Below are positions 11,481 through 25,079 of a stretch of DNA of 64,000 nt, piece by piece. The notes under the pieces were generated by a model, which saw only the letters and a list, made by a program, of their open reading frames with translations, had not been told where the DNA came from and searched no databases. Every line of letters starts with the position of its first letter. The first letter of the stretch is position 1. Source of the DNA: Eucommia ulmoides (taxonomy: Eukaryota > Streptophyta > Magnoliopsida > Garryales > Eucommiaceae); assembly GCA_016647705.1 (NCBI GenBank), contig CM028326.1:41928546-41992545 (forward strand), in the 5' to 3' direction. Made by a program: the position numbers and the translations under genes.

Positions 11481-13094
11481 ACCTTTTTGGCTCTTGACAA
11501 GTGGCTCGAGTGCTCAATTGACCACTGGTATTTGGAAGTTGACACATTGGGTCCTTATCATTTCATTTTCGTTCCAAATTGGACCTTTTGTGAAGTTTTT
11601 TGTTAATTATTGTTAAATTACATTTATACCCATTAAATTTTTTAATTGGGGTCTATTTTATTTTCCATCTAAAACTTAAGGGTCAAATGTGTATTTTAGA
11701 CACTGTTCATCATCCTCTCCCTCAACCCAATCCTCTTCCTCAACTCAAGTGATGGCTACACCACCTCACTCACCACACCATTGATGACCACCACACCACC
11801 GACGACCACCACCATCTCCGATCTCTGTCTCTCTCTTCTCCCATTTTCTCTCTCTCTCTCTCTCTCTTTCTACCCAAACCCACTACTTTCTCTCTATCAC
11901 AATACCCATTTTAGTTGGGCTTAAGGAACTTCACCATTTTTGTCACCGCTAGCGAAGGAAGAGAGAACACGGGACACAATCGGTGCACAAAAATACTACC
12001 ATCTCCGTATCCTCCACTATCGCGACGTTCACCACCACCATATCCACCACCACCTCCATAACTGTCACCACCTTCACGTTGACAGATCGAAGGCGGTGAC
12101 GATGGTGTAGGTTATGACGACAGATCGAAGGTGCCGAGGTAGGTTAGGAAATTCGACAACTGCCGATCGGTCGCCGACCTAGTGGATCCTCGCTGGTTCT
12201 TATCGTCCAGGCCCATCGCCAAGCGTGTGGATGCTATTCGATCCATGTCTATCACCATTGCTGACGACATCTTCCATCCCACACTCACGACAACCTCACT
12301 CTCAGTTTTTCCCTTCTCGACGACGACAACTAGATCTGGCTAGATTGAGGTTCTAATTGGCTAGATCTAGCTGAAGGTAAGCATCTCTCTTTTCTCTCCC
12401 CCTCAAATGTTATTGCGCTACCATTATCGCCTCCATGCCACCACACCTCTTAATCGATCCGCTTATCTGCTATTCTCGATCGATTTCATGATCGATTTCT
12501 CATTCGTTTCAATTATATGGATCGAATCGATCGATAGATCCATATTTTGGGGTTGCTTTGTCTCCAGCCATTTGGGTCTGCAAATGGAAGGAAATGGTTA
12601 GGGCTTCAGAAAGAAGTGAAATAGAGAGAGGAGATGAGAAATAGAAAAAAATAGAAAGAAAGAGAGAGAGAGAGAGCTTGAATGAGCGGTGGTGGTAGTT
12701 CACCATTGGAGCGCCGGGGGTGGTTGGTTCGTCGTCGTCGGAAAGAGAGGGGCTGGGGGAATGAAACGAATGGGTGAGGTTGGGGCAGGGGAACGAACCA
12801 GAACAAGTGGGTGTGGGGAAGGAGGTTTGGAAGAAAAGAATTAAATATATTGTTTAACCTTAAGTTTAGAATAATTTACAAATAGACCCTATTAAATTTG
12901 TGAAGAGTAAAATGACGAAATTATCATTATTTTTTAACATGAAATGACTAAAATACTCTTAGTTTCACGTTGACCGTTAACATTACAGAAGGGCCAATTT
13001 GGAACGAAAATAAAAAGTTAAGGACCCAATGTGTCGACTTCCAAATACTAGGGGCCAATTGAGCACCCGAGCAATTTGTCAGGGACCAAAAAGT
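11481..13094. mobile_element. non-autonomous Mutator-like element with long inverted repeats
   Basis: The left arm from 11481 (ACCTTTTTGGCTCTTGACAA...) is matched by the reverse complement of the right arm ending at about 13094 (ACTTTTTGGTCCCTGACAAA...). Homology continues roughly 240 bp inwards, through a TATTTGGAAGT and ACACATTGGGTCCTTA region. Long terminal inverted repeats without a transposase are typical of non-autonomous Mutator-like elements. The core (11750-12800) is GC-richer, with CT/GA runs and coding-like texture, so it may hold captured gene fragments, but no protein was recognised. No 9-bp target duplication could be confirmed. Confidence 0.65.
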
Positions 13095-13129
13095 TTATTT
13101 TCCAAAAAAAAAAACATCTATTGATGAAA

Positions 13130-13726
13130 ATGATTTAGAAACAAAACATTTCATGAATCTTCTCTAGGAAAATCTTTAATTTTTTTTGTTGAGAAAGAAG
13201 TTATAAATTAGATTTTTGATTAGTTATTTGTTTATTTTTTATTTTAAAGACATTAAAAAAAACATTTTTAGAAAAACATACTCTTGGAAATAGAAAACCA
13301 TTTTTGTGAAAAACTTGAGAAATAATTTTTTATAATGATTTAAAGGGTTCTTTAGAAAAAAAAAAAAGAACAATTTTTTTTTTTTTAAAGAACTTTGTTT
13401 AGGAAAAATTTTAAAAAAATATCGTTTTAAAAGAAGTAACTTTCTTTTTTCAAGAACAATTTGGAAAAAAATCTTTTTTGAAAATAAGAAAGTTAAAAAA
13501 ATATATTTTTACAAAATAAGTAAAAATATATTTTTGTAAGACTTTGTTAAAGACATCGTTTTGAAAAAAACATGATATATTTTTGCAAAAATCATTTTTT
13601 GGAAATAAGATTTTTTAGGGACAACATTTAAAATATTTTAGAAGAAAAAACAAGTTACAGAAAATACTTTTTAAATACATTTTCTTTTTAAGAAGAAACT
13701 TTAAAATTTGTTAAGAAAACTAAAGT

Positions 13727-13760
<34 letters not shown>

Positions 13761-13973
13761 GTAGAACAAAAGTCCCTTTTTGTGAAGAAACAGTTCATGT
13801 AAAACTCATTTTTTTTGTGCTTTTTTGTTTGGTTAAGGAAAAATAAAGATAATACATGAAAGATAAATGAAATGTATTTTTGATTTTGTCAAGAACATTA
13901 CAACTAAACCAACTTCCATAGGCAAGGTTATATTTTTGTTTGCTTTTGTTAGTTAAGGAACATTAAATCAAAT

Positions 13974-14011
<38 letters not shown>

Positions 14012-14200
14012 GTATAGCCAACTGTACCCATAACTAAGATGGGGGAAATATTTTTGAAGCATTTTACACTTATCCAGTGAAAAATAGAGGGTCTTCCTTC
14101 ATTCTGCCTTTTAGCCACGAGGGACTTGATATAGATTATAATAGGGGCCAGTCCAAAGACTTAACTCACACACACACACACACACACACATATATGTATA
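13130..14200. repeat. low-complexity T/A-rich tract with microsatellites
   Basis: Long runs of T and A (for example a poly-T of about 25 at 13732-13757), a TA repeat at 13975-14005 and a CA repeat at 14166-14190. Nothing coding. Interpreted as part of the Tat-like LTR copy 2. Confidence 0.8.
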
Positions 14201-15616
14201 GAGTGCGTCAGTCTGTGGTTCGAGACTTAGTGTTAGTCCATGATCTAGGCTTAAAAAAAAATGCCAGTCCATGGTCCTTGACTTTGTGCCAAGCTAGAGT
14301 CTGAGACTTAATACCAATCAAGGACCTAGGGAAAAAAGGCGCAAAGCCATGGTCTGTGACTAAGTGCTGGTCCATGGCCTAGGCTAAAAAAAAGGAAAAA
14401 AGTACAGGAAAAGTAAAATGCGGAAAGGCGTAGAGCCGGAAAGTAATTAGTCAATAATTAGTAGTTATGTTAGTTGGTTTATTTTAGGTTCTTTGAGTTT
14501 CGTTTCTTGGATTTATTGACAAAGATAAAAATTATATTCAAAAGGGGGTTGAAGAAAATCTTACCTAGCCTTGGGGGATAATTTTTCCCTAAGAGTTTAC
14601 TTTCTTCTACTTCTTCTTTTGTTTGTCTTTCTTTCATGGTTTTTGATCCCTTTGTAAGAGGGTTTCAAGATGATGTTGTGAGAGGTCTTGGAAAGCTTTT
14701 TAGGGGTTTTTGAGAGGTGTAATGCTTGTAAATCAAAGCACCTCGAGAGAGTTTGTTGACTTAAAGACAGAGAGAGATTAGTTCAGTGTATTTTCCTTTG
14801 AAAAAAGATCACTATTTAGAGGGAATTAGTTGCCTGCACATTCCTGGATGTGCAGGAAAAATAGAAGGCATTAAATGCCCCTTGATTGATGGGGGGCTAC
14901 CTTCTTAGTGTGTAATCACGACATTTTAATACCCCTAATTATGGTATTGCGTGTATAGGCTTGAAAATCCATCCCATTAAGTCTTTATATTTATGGAAAC
15001 AACCTTGGAATGATAAAAAATGACTATCAAAACTCCTAAGAAGCATCCAATGCTTCGTCTTATTCTCGGGGGTGTGTTCGTAGTGATTTTTGTGTTTTTG
15101 ACACCCATTTGTCATAGTAAAGACTTATTAATTAATTTTCTTGAAATTAAAAGTTTACAAATGAAATTGAACTATCCAAAATATTATTGAAAATTTAAAT
15201 TTTGAAAAATAAAATATTTTTGTTTGTCAGTTTGATAAAATCGGTAAAAACGAAAGTTTTTAGGGTCAAAACGTAAAATATGTTTATTTGGTGAAATTTC
15301 TTTAAATACGAGGGTGGTAATTGAAATTAAACATATTAAAAGTGATATCCATAAATAATACACTTCTTCTAATATTTTCATTTTAGTCCCCAATTAACTT
15401 TTAAAACTTTTCAATTTGACCCAAAACTTATGTTTATATCAAAATTCGATTGAATTAGCGATTTTTCATTTTTTAAATCTTTTTTTGTAATATTAGGCAT
15501 AGTCTAAGGTGTAAATTCATCCCTCTAAATCTCGATTTGAAGTTTGTCCGAATTTTTACTTTAGACTAGAAAGTTTTCAAATGTAAAAACGAGCGTGACA
15601 AAATGCAGTGTCTACA

Positions 15617-16477
15617 TCTATTTTAACAATGAGTAAAATCCACTTTTTACAATATCTATTTGATAACGTTTAATCACTTGTCATGTTAACAAGCACCGAA
15701 GTTGTTATAGTGTCTCAAATTTTGAGATTCACCAACCTCTTGAAGAAAAAAAAAATACCCACTTTATAATTTATTAAAATTATTAAATATAAATTAATAA
15801 TTTTATTGTGAAGATATATAAGATATCTGTTACTAGATATTTTCGATCTCACTCTTTTTCAATTGTTATGAAAAATCAAGACATCTCAAGTTATTCAACT
15901 AGGATATCTCAACAAAACAAGACCATTATATATAAAATGATATAAAGTTTCTCTCTCTAAAAAAAAATGATATAAACACAAATTAAATAATAAATATATA
16001 GCATATGTATTAAATAAATAAAATAGACATAGAATATAAATTTGGTGAATCGAGACGTATAATTAATCATTGTCCTAAGAAGATATAGATCCCCTCTATA
16101 CACAAGGAAGATCAATGGCGAGGCCTTCCCAAGATACAACGATTCAGGAAGTTAAGGTGTGAGCAGAACACACTATATTAAACCGATTGTGAACCTTATT
16201 GTCCGTAAATCATCAAGTAATAATATATGTAAAAAATAATAACATATTATATTTTTTAATAAAGTTTTATATCTCAATAATATCATACTCGTTGTTTTAT
16301 ATGTATCAACATATAGTATCATGCTATTTTTTTTTTTTTACTTTTCTTATATTTTCTTCCATCCTCTTATTTGTATTATAGTATATAGATCATGTAACTC
16401 TTAGTGTAATTTTAAGTACCTAAAATATTATAATTAGTAAAATCACTAATTATGCACATAATAATATAATAATAATT

Positions 16478-16527
<50 letters not shown>

Positions 16528-16539
16528 CAACAACATTGT

Positions 16540-16582
<43 letters not shown>

Positions 16583-16689
16583 TTTCATTAAATATTTTAA
16601 TTTTAAATTATGTTTTAACACAAAATTCATAAAATTTTGCTAACATCAGTAATTTGATTTTAAAATCTAATCATGTGTTCTTATTACTT
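15617..16689. other. AT-rich intergenic DNA with two microsatellites
   Basis: No gene seen. Contains an AAT repeat at 16479-16525 directly followed by an AT repeat at 16543-16577. The short frames here are repeat translations. It ends at the copia LTR at about 16690. Confidence 0.7.
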
Positions 16690-16888
16690 ATTACAAGAGA
16701 GAAAATAAAAAGGGAATGGAAAGGAAATGAAACTTTCTCATTGAAATTCAATCACAAAATGAGTTACACTATATAGCCTTTAGGAGCTACCATAACCAAC
16801 TATAACAAACTAATAACAAGATAACAAGCTAGTAACAAAAGGAATAAAAGTTTCTAAGAGAGAGATCCCCCCTTAAACCTAATATTAC
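16690..16888 (-). repeat. 3' LTR of the copia element
   Basis: About 200 bp, repeated at 26169-26350 with scattered differences; both contain ATGAAACTTTCTCATT and TAGGAGCTACCATAA. A purine-rich tract on the minus strand lies next to it at about 16889-16905. Confidence 0.75.
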
Positions 16889-16984
16889 CTCTCAAGATGG
16901 AGAGTAGAGATTATGAACTCCCATCTTGCCTAGAAGAAATCGGAACTGATGTGGATGGAGGGCCTTTGTGAATATGTCAGCAAG

Positions 16985-18980
16985 TTGGTTTTGAGTGGTA
17001 ACATATAAAAACATATAAATTTTTTAGTATCCCAGCTTGAATCTTCTCACGGATGATATGGAAATCTATCTCTATATATTTTTTTTGCTAATAATAAATT
17101 GGATTTGCTGCAATGTGAAGAGCAGCTTGGTTATCACAAAACAATAGAGTTGGTTCATGGTGAGTGACCCTTAAGTCTTTGAGCAAAGCAAGCAACCACA
17201 CAATTTCACAAGTAACATTTGCTATTGAATGTTATTCAGCTTCAGCAGAAGAGCGAGAAATGGTGTGTTATTTCTTTGACTTCCAAGACACAAGAGAAGT
17301 TCCAAGAAAAACACAAAAACCACTTATTGAACGCCGTGAGTTTGGGTATGTAGTCCAATTAGAATCAGTAAAAGACTCAAGTTGACTGGTAGAGCTACTT
17401 AAAAAAAAAATCCTTACCCTGGGGTACCCTTTATATATTGAAGAATAGGGATAATAACCTTTAGATGAGGTTTTCGTGATGATTGTAGAAACTGGCTAAG
17501 GCGATTGATGGCATAACAAATATCAAGACAAGTGATGGTTAATTACAAAAGCTTTCTAATCAAACGTCTATAGCTGGTGGGATCTTCAACCAACTTCCCA
17601 TCCAGTTTCAGAAAGTAGTTCCAAAGCATAGTTTCGTTGACTAACAGAAATCACAAATTGTGATCTAGCCACTTCGAGACCTAAGAAATACTTATGATCC
17701 TCCAAATCTTTGAGCTTGAACCAATCACGAAGAAACCTTTTCAAATCTACAACTGACTTTTGATCATTGCTGGCAACAATTATATCATCTACTTAAATCA
17801 AGAGTGCCAAGAAGGTGTTACCATTGTATTTGATGAATAAAGAATGATCACTGACTGATTGTGAGAACCCTTTCTGAAGTAAAACACTAGAAAATTTTGA
17901 AAACCATTGTCGAGAAGTTTGTTTAGGGCCATATAAGGATTTATGCAACCTACAAACAACATTAAATGACAAAGTCTCCCCCTCTCAACAAACATATCCA
18001 GGTGGAATAGTTATATGAACTTCCTCAGTAAGCTCACCATGTAGAAAAGCGTTATTAACATCCAACGGTCAAATACCAACCAAGAACAACAGCCAAAGAA
18101 AGCAAAATCTTGACAATAACAAGCTTAACGATAGGAGAAAAAGTGTCCAAAAATCTATACCTTCCTGTTGTGTGTACCCTTTGCCCACGAGACGAGCTTT
18201 GTGCAGTTCAATGCCACCACCAACTTTAAACTTGAGCTTATACACCCATTTACATCCAACTAGATATTTTTTAGGTGGGAGGGAAACAATAGACCAATCA
18301 ACTCAACATCTCTAGCCTCTCACCATTCCGAAAACTCAATGACCTGGGAAAAGGTTTAAGGTTCGGTTGGGGTAGATATGGCTAAGATATAGGCACGAAA
18401 GTGAGAGGACAACTTGTTTTAGGAAAGAACAAAAGATAATGGATGGGTAGTGGAGCGATGTAATGGAATATTGGAATGAGTGGCTAAGGAACAATGATAA
18501 TCAGAAAGATAGAGGGGTTGTTTAGTTGTTCTTTGAGGTCGTGAAGACTTTGGGAAATGAGAAGATGGTGGAGGTGTAGGTACCGTTGGAGACACATGCA
18601 TAATATCATGATTAGGAGAGGATGGGGGGTGGAAGGTGGAGAAGAGGTCATAGGCGAGTGTCAAGGAGCAGAGACGAAAAAGTGAGTGGGAGTGGAACCA
18701 CTAGGAAGAACTCTATCGTGGAAAATATCTAAGGATTGTGGAATAGAGTGGGATTTGGAAAAGGAAAAGGCAAGCTCATGAAACAAAACATTACGAGAGA
18801 AAAAAATTGTGTTAGAAATTAAGTCAAGCAACTCATAACCCTTGTAACCAAAAAGATATCTAAGAAAAACACAAGATCTAGCATAGGGTGAGAACTTGGA
18901 ACGATGTTGGGTGAGTGTGGAACCATAACAAAGACATCCAAAACTTTGGAGATGACTATAGGAAAGGGGTGAATGATTTA
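16985..18980 (-). pseudogene. copia reverse transcriptase and RNase H (broken)
   Basis: On the minus strand, 17795-17600 reads DDIIVASNDQKSVVDLKRF, then a KLKDLEDHKYFLGLEVARS-like continuation. This is the palm and following segment of copia reverse transcriptase, with the catalytic DD pair. About 17160-17000 reads LLFCDNQAALHIAANPI, the RNase H motif. 18960-18780 gives an LQSFGCLCY and a [12 protein letters not shown] stretch, the end of integrase. Stops and frame changes occur between all pieces. The plus-strand frame at 17164-17385 is the antisense shadow of the RNase H segment. Confidence 0.8.
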
Positions 18981-20902
18981 ATAACTCAAAAGCAGTTTTG
19001 TTAGAGAGTAACGGTGAGGGAGTGCGGTTGATTAAATAAACGGCTGTGAGAATACAATCTCCTCAATAACAAATACATAACAAGAAAATTGGGATTCTAC
19101 TATGAATTGTTTAGCGATGACACAATAATTGTTTCTAAATTTGTCTATTGGCTACAAAATTAACAGTTGTAGCCAAATGTGACCTCTTTTTGGCGACGGA
19201 GTACAAATTGTAGCCATAGATGGTTAACGGGTAACGAAATTTTAGAATTCGCCGCTATTGGTTTGATCAATTCTTGGTGCCAAATAAAAAATGGGAAATT
19301 TGTTCCCGCTATCGTATTGGCGACGAAATAATTTCGTCACCAATTTGGCACGAGATATTTTTTTATTTGGTGACGAACCCCTTTCGTCACGATTTATCAT
19401 TCCAAATCTTGGCTCCAAAATGAAAATAAATATAATTATCCCGCTAGTGTATGGATAATGAATTAGGTTTGTCGTCAATGCGGCCGCCTATATTTAACAT
19501 TGGGCGACGAACCGATTTCGTCTCGAGTTGTTTTCCCCCCACACTCATACTCCTAAAATGACGTAGTTTTGAACAAAAATTGTAGCCAAAATTTAACCTA
19601 ATTTTTGTATTACTCTATACAACTAGCACCCACCTTTTGTCTTTCATCCTTCAAACTAATGCTTTCTCTTTTCATTCTCTCTTCACTAAGACAAAGTACG
19701 ATGAACAAACGATCATTTTTCTCTTCATTCGCTCTTCATGAAACCCTTCTCTCTTCAAACCCTTCTTTCGTCAGCCATCAAGCGGACGACAAATACGAAG
19801 AAATTGAAGTGGCGAGCAAGAAATCAATCGAAACAAAGTGAAAGACGAAGATGATGAACAAGAATCAATTGGTCACAATCGACGCAGGAATCAATCGGAA
19901 GCAAGAATCGTAAGTTTTCTGCCCTTGCTACTATTTGGTTTTCCATCAGATTTGTGCCAATTTTCACATATTTATGTGATTGTTACATGGATGTGTACCG
20001 AATTTCACTTAGAATCATCATATTTCTATGTATTCATGAATATATGTTTGTGTAGTTTACAATCCTGATGCAATACCTGGTGTGGGTGTCCGATCTAATC
20101 ACCTGTAAACCCTAAAAATTACATGAATCACCTGGAGCCGTGCGCTATGCACTCGTCTAATCATCAAACAAAATTCAGCACGTAATTTTTCTAATTCATA
20201 CATTTTATACCGAATTATTCCTCTAACTCATACATTCATACAACAACAAATATGTACAAGAAGAGAGATAACGAGTTAGAAGTACCGATTTTAGGCAGAA
20301 AATTGATTTGCAATTTGTTTTACATTTGTTTAATAATTATGGATTTTAGGCAAAAAATTGATTTGCATTTGTATAATTACCATTTGAATCATTTTAGGAA
20401 TTTTATCTTAAAAATGTCAATTCGATCTATAAATGTTTATGTGTTTTTTGTTTCAATTGGTTTCTGTTTATATGGTTTTTATTATAATTTATCTCTAAAT
20501 GAAATGTGCAATTTTCAAGTCAAGTTGATTCATAGTAGTCAAGCGTTTGATTATTTCTTAGTTTGTGTTTATCACACAAAAAGAAAAAAAAACCCAACAT
20601 AAATAGTTTTTTCTAATGAAAAACACATTTTAAGATCAAGGAAAACTAAGAAAATTTTACCATAGTCAAACAGTTGGCAACAAGAAATTCATAAACTCCA
20701 GAGTACATTATATAAAAGTTCAAAATTGATAAATAAAATCGCACAAAGTATTTCTTGCTATCCATTCTATGTTTCTTTTTCTCTGTTTCTGTTTATCCGA
20801 TTCTCTATTTCTATTTATTGGTTTCTATTTCTCTGTTTCTGTTCTTTGTTTTTGTTTGTGTTCACAGATTCACATTAAATTTTTATTAAATTTGTGTCGA
20901 CA

Positions 20903-21019
20903 GATAAGGGTGTTCGCGCTAAAAAACGTGGACCAACTATAGGATATGGGACAAGCAAATTACTGAAAACTAATAATAAAAACCTATTGAAGTTTGAATT
21001 TGATACCATTTTTAATTAG
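20903..21019 (+). pseudogene. CACTA-encoded Transposase_24-like fragment, N-terminal motif
   Basis: Directly after a CAG splice-acceptor-like site, the plus strand reads GVRAKKRGPTIGYGTSKLLK, then about 18 more residues ending at a TAG. The basic R-G-P-T-x-G-x-x-x-x-K-L motif is typical of the plant En/Spm-associated Transposase_24 family. The remainder of the protein is scattered or lost. Confidence 0.55.
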
Positions 21020-22927
21020 CCAACGGATGATGATATGACTTCTTTTCAAAATCTAAAGGTCGTCTTAGTATTCAATTTCTATTTAATTTATGTATTCATA
21101 CTTTTATTCTCGATTCATAGACATTATCTTCAATTAACTTAGCCAATCGAAGTAAGCAACGGTATGACCATGTTTTGGGCTCAAGGTCATTCAGTACCAC
21201 ATTCTGAAAAATTGTATTCGTCTATTATTCTAATTCAATTTATATCTTGATTGTCAATTATTGTATATGAATTTCTTAACTGTGGTTCATATTTCCTTGC
21301 GAAATGTTTTGTTCTCTTTCAATCATTTTTTTTTTTGCCAACAAGGTATCAGTTGTTCATTCCCATCATATATTATGAATCTACTTGCGAAATTCGTGAC
21401 CGTGAAGTTCAATTTCTTCTCCCAACGAACTATCAATTGGCACTTTTAAAGAGGCAATCACATATGAAAATTTGAATACATAAAATAAATATGGCAGTAT
21501 ACATCACGCTTCTGAAAAATTTGAGGAATTTCATGACATACTCTTTCCATTTAAGAACTTTAGTATAATTTATTCATAATTTTATGCCCACATTTATTGA
21601 TTGCCTATCGCTTAACATGTGCTAAATATGTAAACTTTTGATGTCTATAATGTATATAAATTGAAAGGTTTGATTTGTGCTGCGTAGAGCTAGATGTGCT
21701 CTAAATCCATTTGATAGTTGTTGATTGGTCATTCATAGCTTCAAACTATGTTGTTGTTTAACGTCTTAGGTAAGACAGTTTTATAACCTGCTAGAACATT
21801 TTCATCTTATTGCAGGCAAGGATAATGTACTACAACATGCAGATCTTTAAGATGGTGACAATATGGTATAATAAGTTTCACTCATTAATTGATAGTGCAA
21901 TAACTAAGACAAAAATCTTTGTTTTACTGTCCTCACTTCTATAGTTCCTCATATTATTCATCACTATTGTTTTCTCATAATTCTTTCTTTCCCCTTGAAT
22001 GTTTATCTTTTGATCATTACACCTTCATTGTTGATAAGAAGCAGGGATTGAAAAATTTCTTCATGCATATGGATGAGAATTTTCTTATTGTCTTTAATTT
22101 CATGCTGTCATCTTCGACTTGGACTAATGATGTTATGTTAGTCATCTGACCATATATTTTGGGATGACAATAATGTTACCCATAGTTTTTGTGTTCGTTC
22201 ACCATTTATTTTTCTTGATTATTATGTTGTTTTAGTGAATAGTAGGGGAGGTTCAAATTGAGTTCCTAGCACATGGGTTGATGTCAATATTGCACTTCGT
22301 TTTTTTCCCACTAGTTTACCTAATTTTGTTTTCATTCCTTTTGTTTCTTTTCTTTTTGCTCGATTTTGTTTTTTTACTACTTTTTTTTTTTTTTTTTTTT
22401 GTTGTAATCACTATTATATTGATTCCAATATTATATGGTTCTTCCCATAAATATGTCCCTCTCAAATTTATGTTTAGGTTCCAATATTATTAGGTTCTTA
22501 CTTAACGTATTATTGATATCCTATTTCATTTTGGATTGTAGATGGAAAGGCCTAAGAAAAGAAACAAGTGCTTCCTCGTAAATGATGTAAGAAAGATTCT
22601 GCAATTTTAAAAAATCTATGCTTAAGGTATGTTCCAATAGTCCTGGGTGGTGGGCTTCAGTGTCATGGGTGGTGAAATTATATATTGTTTATTTTATTTA
22701 TTTCAAAAATAATTGTTGAAAACTACATTGTTTGTTGTGGTTGTATTGGTTATTGTCTTTAACACACACATGATTTAGACTTAGGGTACATTTCTTCTTA
22801 TTAAAGGTTTCAGGTGCAGTACACTTTTAAAAGTCTGGAGCATATATATATATATATCATGATTTTACTAGGGGACTTAGTTTTGGACCAAGATAAACTT
22901 TATCAAATGAAATTTTATCCACACAGG

Positions 22928-23046
22928 GAACATCGAAAGAAGTTGACCAGAAATTGCAAGATGAACAAAATAAGATAGATACCATGGAAGTAGAGTTGAA
23001 AGAAATTATGAGATCGATAACAAGAGCACAATCAGGACCTACATAA
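22928..23046 (+). pseudogene. CACTA-encoded protein, C-terminal coiled-coil remnant
   Basis: The plus strand reads SKEVDQKLQDEQNKIDTMEV, then a short E/L/M/R-rich helix and a stop at 23044-23046. It resembles the helical glutamine/glutamate-rich tail of Transposase_24 proteins. It lies just before the terminal repeats of the element. Confidence 0.45.
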
Positions 23047-23945
23047 TCTTCATCTTCATGGTAACGCATTATGTTCAATCATTTTTTTTTTTGACATTAC
23101 AATTGTGGTTAATTTATTCTAAATTCTTTTTTTTTTTTTAACAATTTGCAGGTTCAACATATTATGGAATCGATGATATTGATCGCTTAACATCTATCCT
23201 TTGTTTCTTGGTTATTTTTCAATGAAATTTTGTCAGACATTTTGTTTTTGTCATATTAGTATTTAAGGATATTGGTTGAGTTAGTATATTTCGACTATTT
23301 TGCTTTTAATGCAGTTGTATGATTTGTTTATCATTTATTGATTGATTGTGGCTATAAATTGACCTTTATAGCTCTAAATAAATGAATTTTCTACAAAATT
23401 TATTTTTGTAGCCAATGCGTTTCTTGAAGATTTTTTTTTTTTTTTGCTACAAAACATTTTCACGCAGAATATTTTTTCGCCGTTTACAGTTATGTTTTGG
23501 TGATAAAAAAAATTTCGTCACCGATTGTTTCCCGCCGTCACATATTTTTTGACGAAAAAAAAATTGTATCCTAAATTTTTTTCTGCAATTTACAACCATG
23601 TTTTGGCAATAATAATTCCGTTGCCAAAATGTTTTCCTGCTATTTTCAGCCACATTTTGGAGACGAAAAATGTTCGTCGCCAAAATATTATTCCCGCCAT
23701 TTTCAATCGATTTTTGGCTACTTAATGTAATTATATAACTACAAATTTGGTTACCAAATAATTCGTCGTGAAATAGTCGTCTTACGCGATGAAAGTATAA
23801 TTTATTGCCAAATACTTTCTGCTACGGCACATAGGTTACGAAATTGGCTATGGAGTGTTTTCGTCGCTAAAGCTCTTTTGCTATGAAATTAACGCTTTGG
23901 CAACAAAACAATTTGTAGCTAAATGCCATTTTTCTTGTAGTGATA

Positions 23946-25063
23946 GGAACTTGTGATTGGAATAATAAGGCATGGGCAACATTTAAAATGTGTTGATGTT
24001 TATGTTTGACAACAAAATTTTGTTCAGGAGTTTCAACACGAAAAATAGTGGATTATATCTTTGGATCGAAAAAAATCTATGAAAGCAAGTTCTTGGGCAT
24101 TGTCTGAGTGGACATATTTTATTGAGGTATTATATTGAGTCAAAATCAGTTGACAAAATGCTGGAAAAATAGTTTTGACCTCAGATTTGGCGTGATATAC
24201 CCAAGTGGCCCTTATACAATCATCAATGATGGTGATAAAAAAACAATGCCCCGAGATGGTTGGAACATGAAAAGAACCGTATATATCTATAGGTATTAAA
24301 TCAAAAGCTTGAGGCGATAGATTGTTATGGGAAATGAATTGTAAACGACGTTGCTTGGCCAATGGACATATTGAACAATGATGAGAAGAATTAAAGAAGG
24401 AACTAGGAATTTTTAATTTATTATGTAATACCTGAAGTTTTACAAAAGATGGATGGCCTAATCTATAGTGCCAAATAGCATGCTTCGACATTACAGATTC
24501 AGCTTGCAAAACAGAATAATTAGGTGAACTTTGAGTACTACAATCAAAAGTTCCTAACTCTAATAAGTAAAGATCTCCTGCACGCTTACCCTTCCCAATC
24601 ATCGAGTCCTGAATAAGGTGTACAAGAATCAGAAGAAAAAATTACTGAACAATGGAGAGATAGAGTAAGGGCACTTATGCTCAAAGATTGAATTTAAAAT
24701 CAGGCACAAACAAAACATTGGAAAGAAGAAAATGCTCAGATAATTCAACAGACCCAATACAATGGGTTTTAACATGGTAACCATTTGGAAGGTAGAGGTG
24801 AGTTTTGTGGGAGGGAAGAGAGGAACAAAATAAAGAAATATCACAACAAACATGGTGGGTTGCACCGGTGTCAAGAATTTAGTGTCTCGAATTTTTATGG
24901 AAACTAAAAGAAAAAGAAGAAGGATAAAAAGTACCAGCGAAACTTGAGGTCGAGGGTGTGGAGCCAGGTAAAGAAGTTTAAGGAAGAGTGCCGAGCGACT
25001 CTTGATGAAGTTGAGCACTGAGGAAAGAAATAAGCTGCTATCATTGAGGAGTAGAGAGAGCAA
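23946..25063 (-). pseudogene. copia integrase and pre-integrase zinc-binding region (broken)
   Basis: The frame at 24602-24033 contains AIWHYRLGHPSFVKLQVLH, then CSICPLAKQ, the H-H-C-C pre-integrase finger. It continues into the integrase core with PIDIYGSFHVPTISG, a TIIDDCIRATWVYHAKS stretch and KYVHSDNAQEL. Two of the acidic catalytic positions (the D of the PID motif and the D of SDNAQE) are visible. 25063-24629 upstream is too broken to read cleanly. The frame reaches the CACTA insertion point at 23943. Confidence 0.8.
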
Positions 25064-25079
25064 CTAGAGGGGATTGAAG

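Larger units (their letters stand above)
10604..15616 (-). mobile_element. Tat-like LTR, copy 2 (about 5 kb including a nested element)
   Basis: The left end repeats the LTR end TGACGCACCCC preceded by a degenerate primer-binding site. AGTCATCACCTAGCATTGAG near 10772 and GTTAGACACCCCGAG near 10931 parallel copy 1. The right end reads ...GTGTCTACA at 15616, i.e. TGTAGACAC on the minus strand, a usual Tat LTR start. A long inverted-repeat element is nested at 11481-13094. The rest is A/T-rich low complexity with microsatellites. No 5-bp target duplication was found around this copy alone (TTAGC left, TCTAT right), so it is probably one LTR of a rearranged element, not a clean solo LTR. Confidence 0.6.
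19076..23942 (+). mobile_element. CACTA (En/Spm-like) transposon inside the copia element
   Basis: The right end, read on the minus strand, is CACTACAAGAAAAATGGC. The left end is CATAACAAGAAAATTGGG, a one- to two-base decay of the same terminus. It is flanked by the 3-bp repeat ATA at 19073-19075 and 23943-23945, the duplication size of CACTA elements. The copia integrase reads up to 23943 on one side and resumes at 19075 on the other, confirming the insertion. Subterminal DNA (19090-19520 and 23400-23930) is full of GTAGCCAAA, TTGGCGACGA and TTCGTCACCAA-type motifs in both directions, as expected for transposase binding. Only remnants of coding sequence remain inside. Confidence 0.85.

Noticed and set aside
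17164..17385. Plus-strand frame of 73 residues
   Set aside because: Antisense shadow of copia RNase H on the minus strand.
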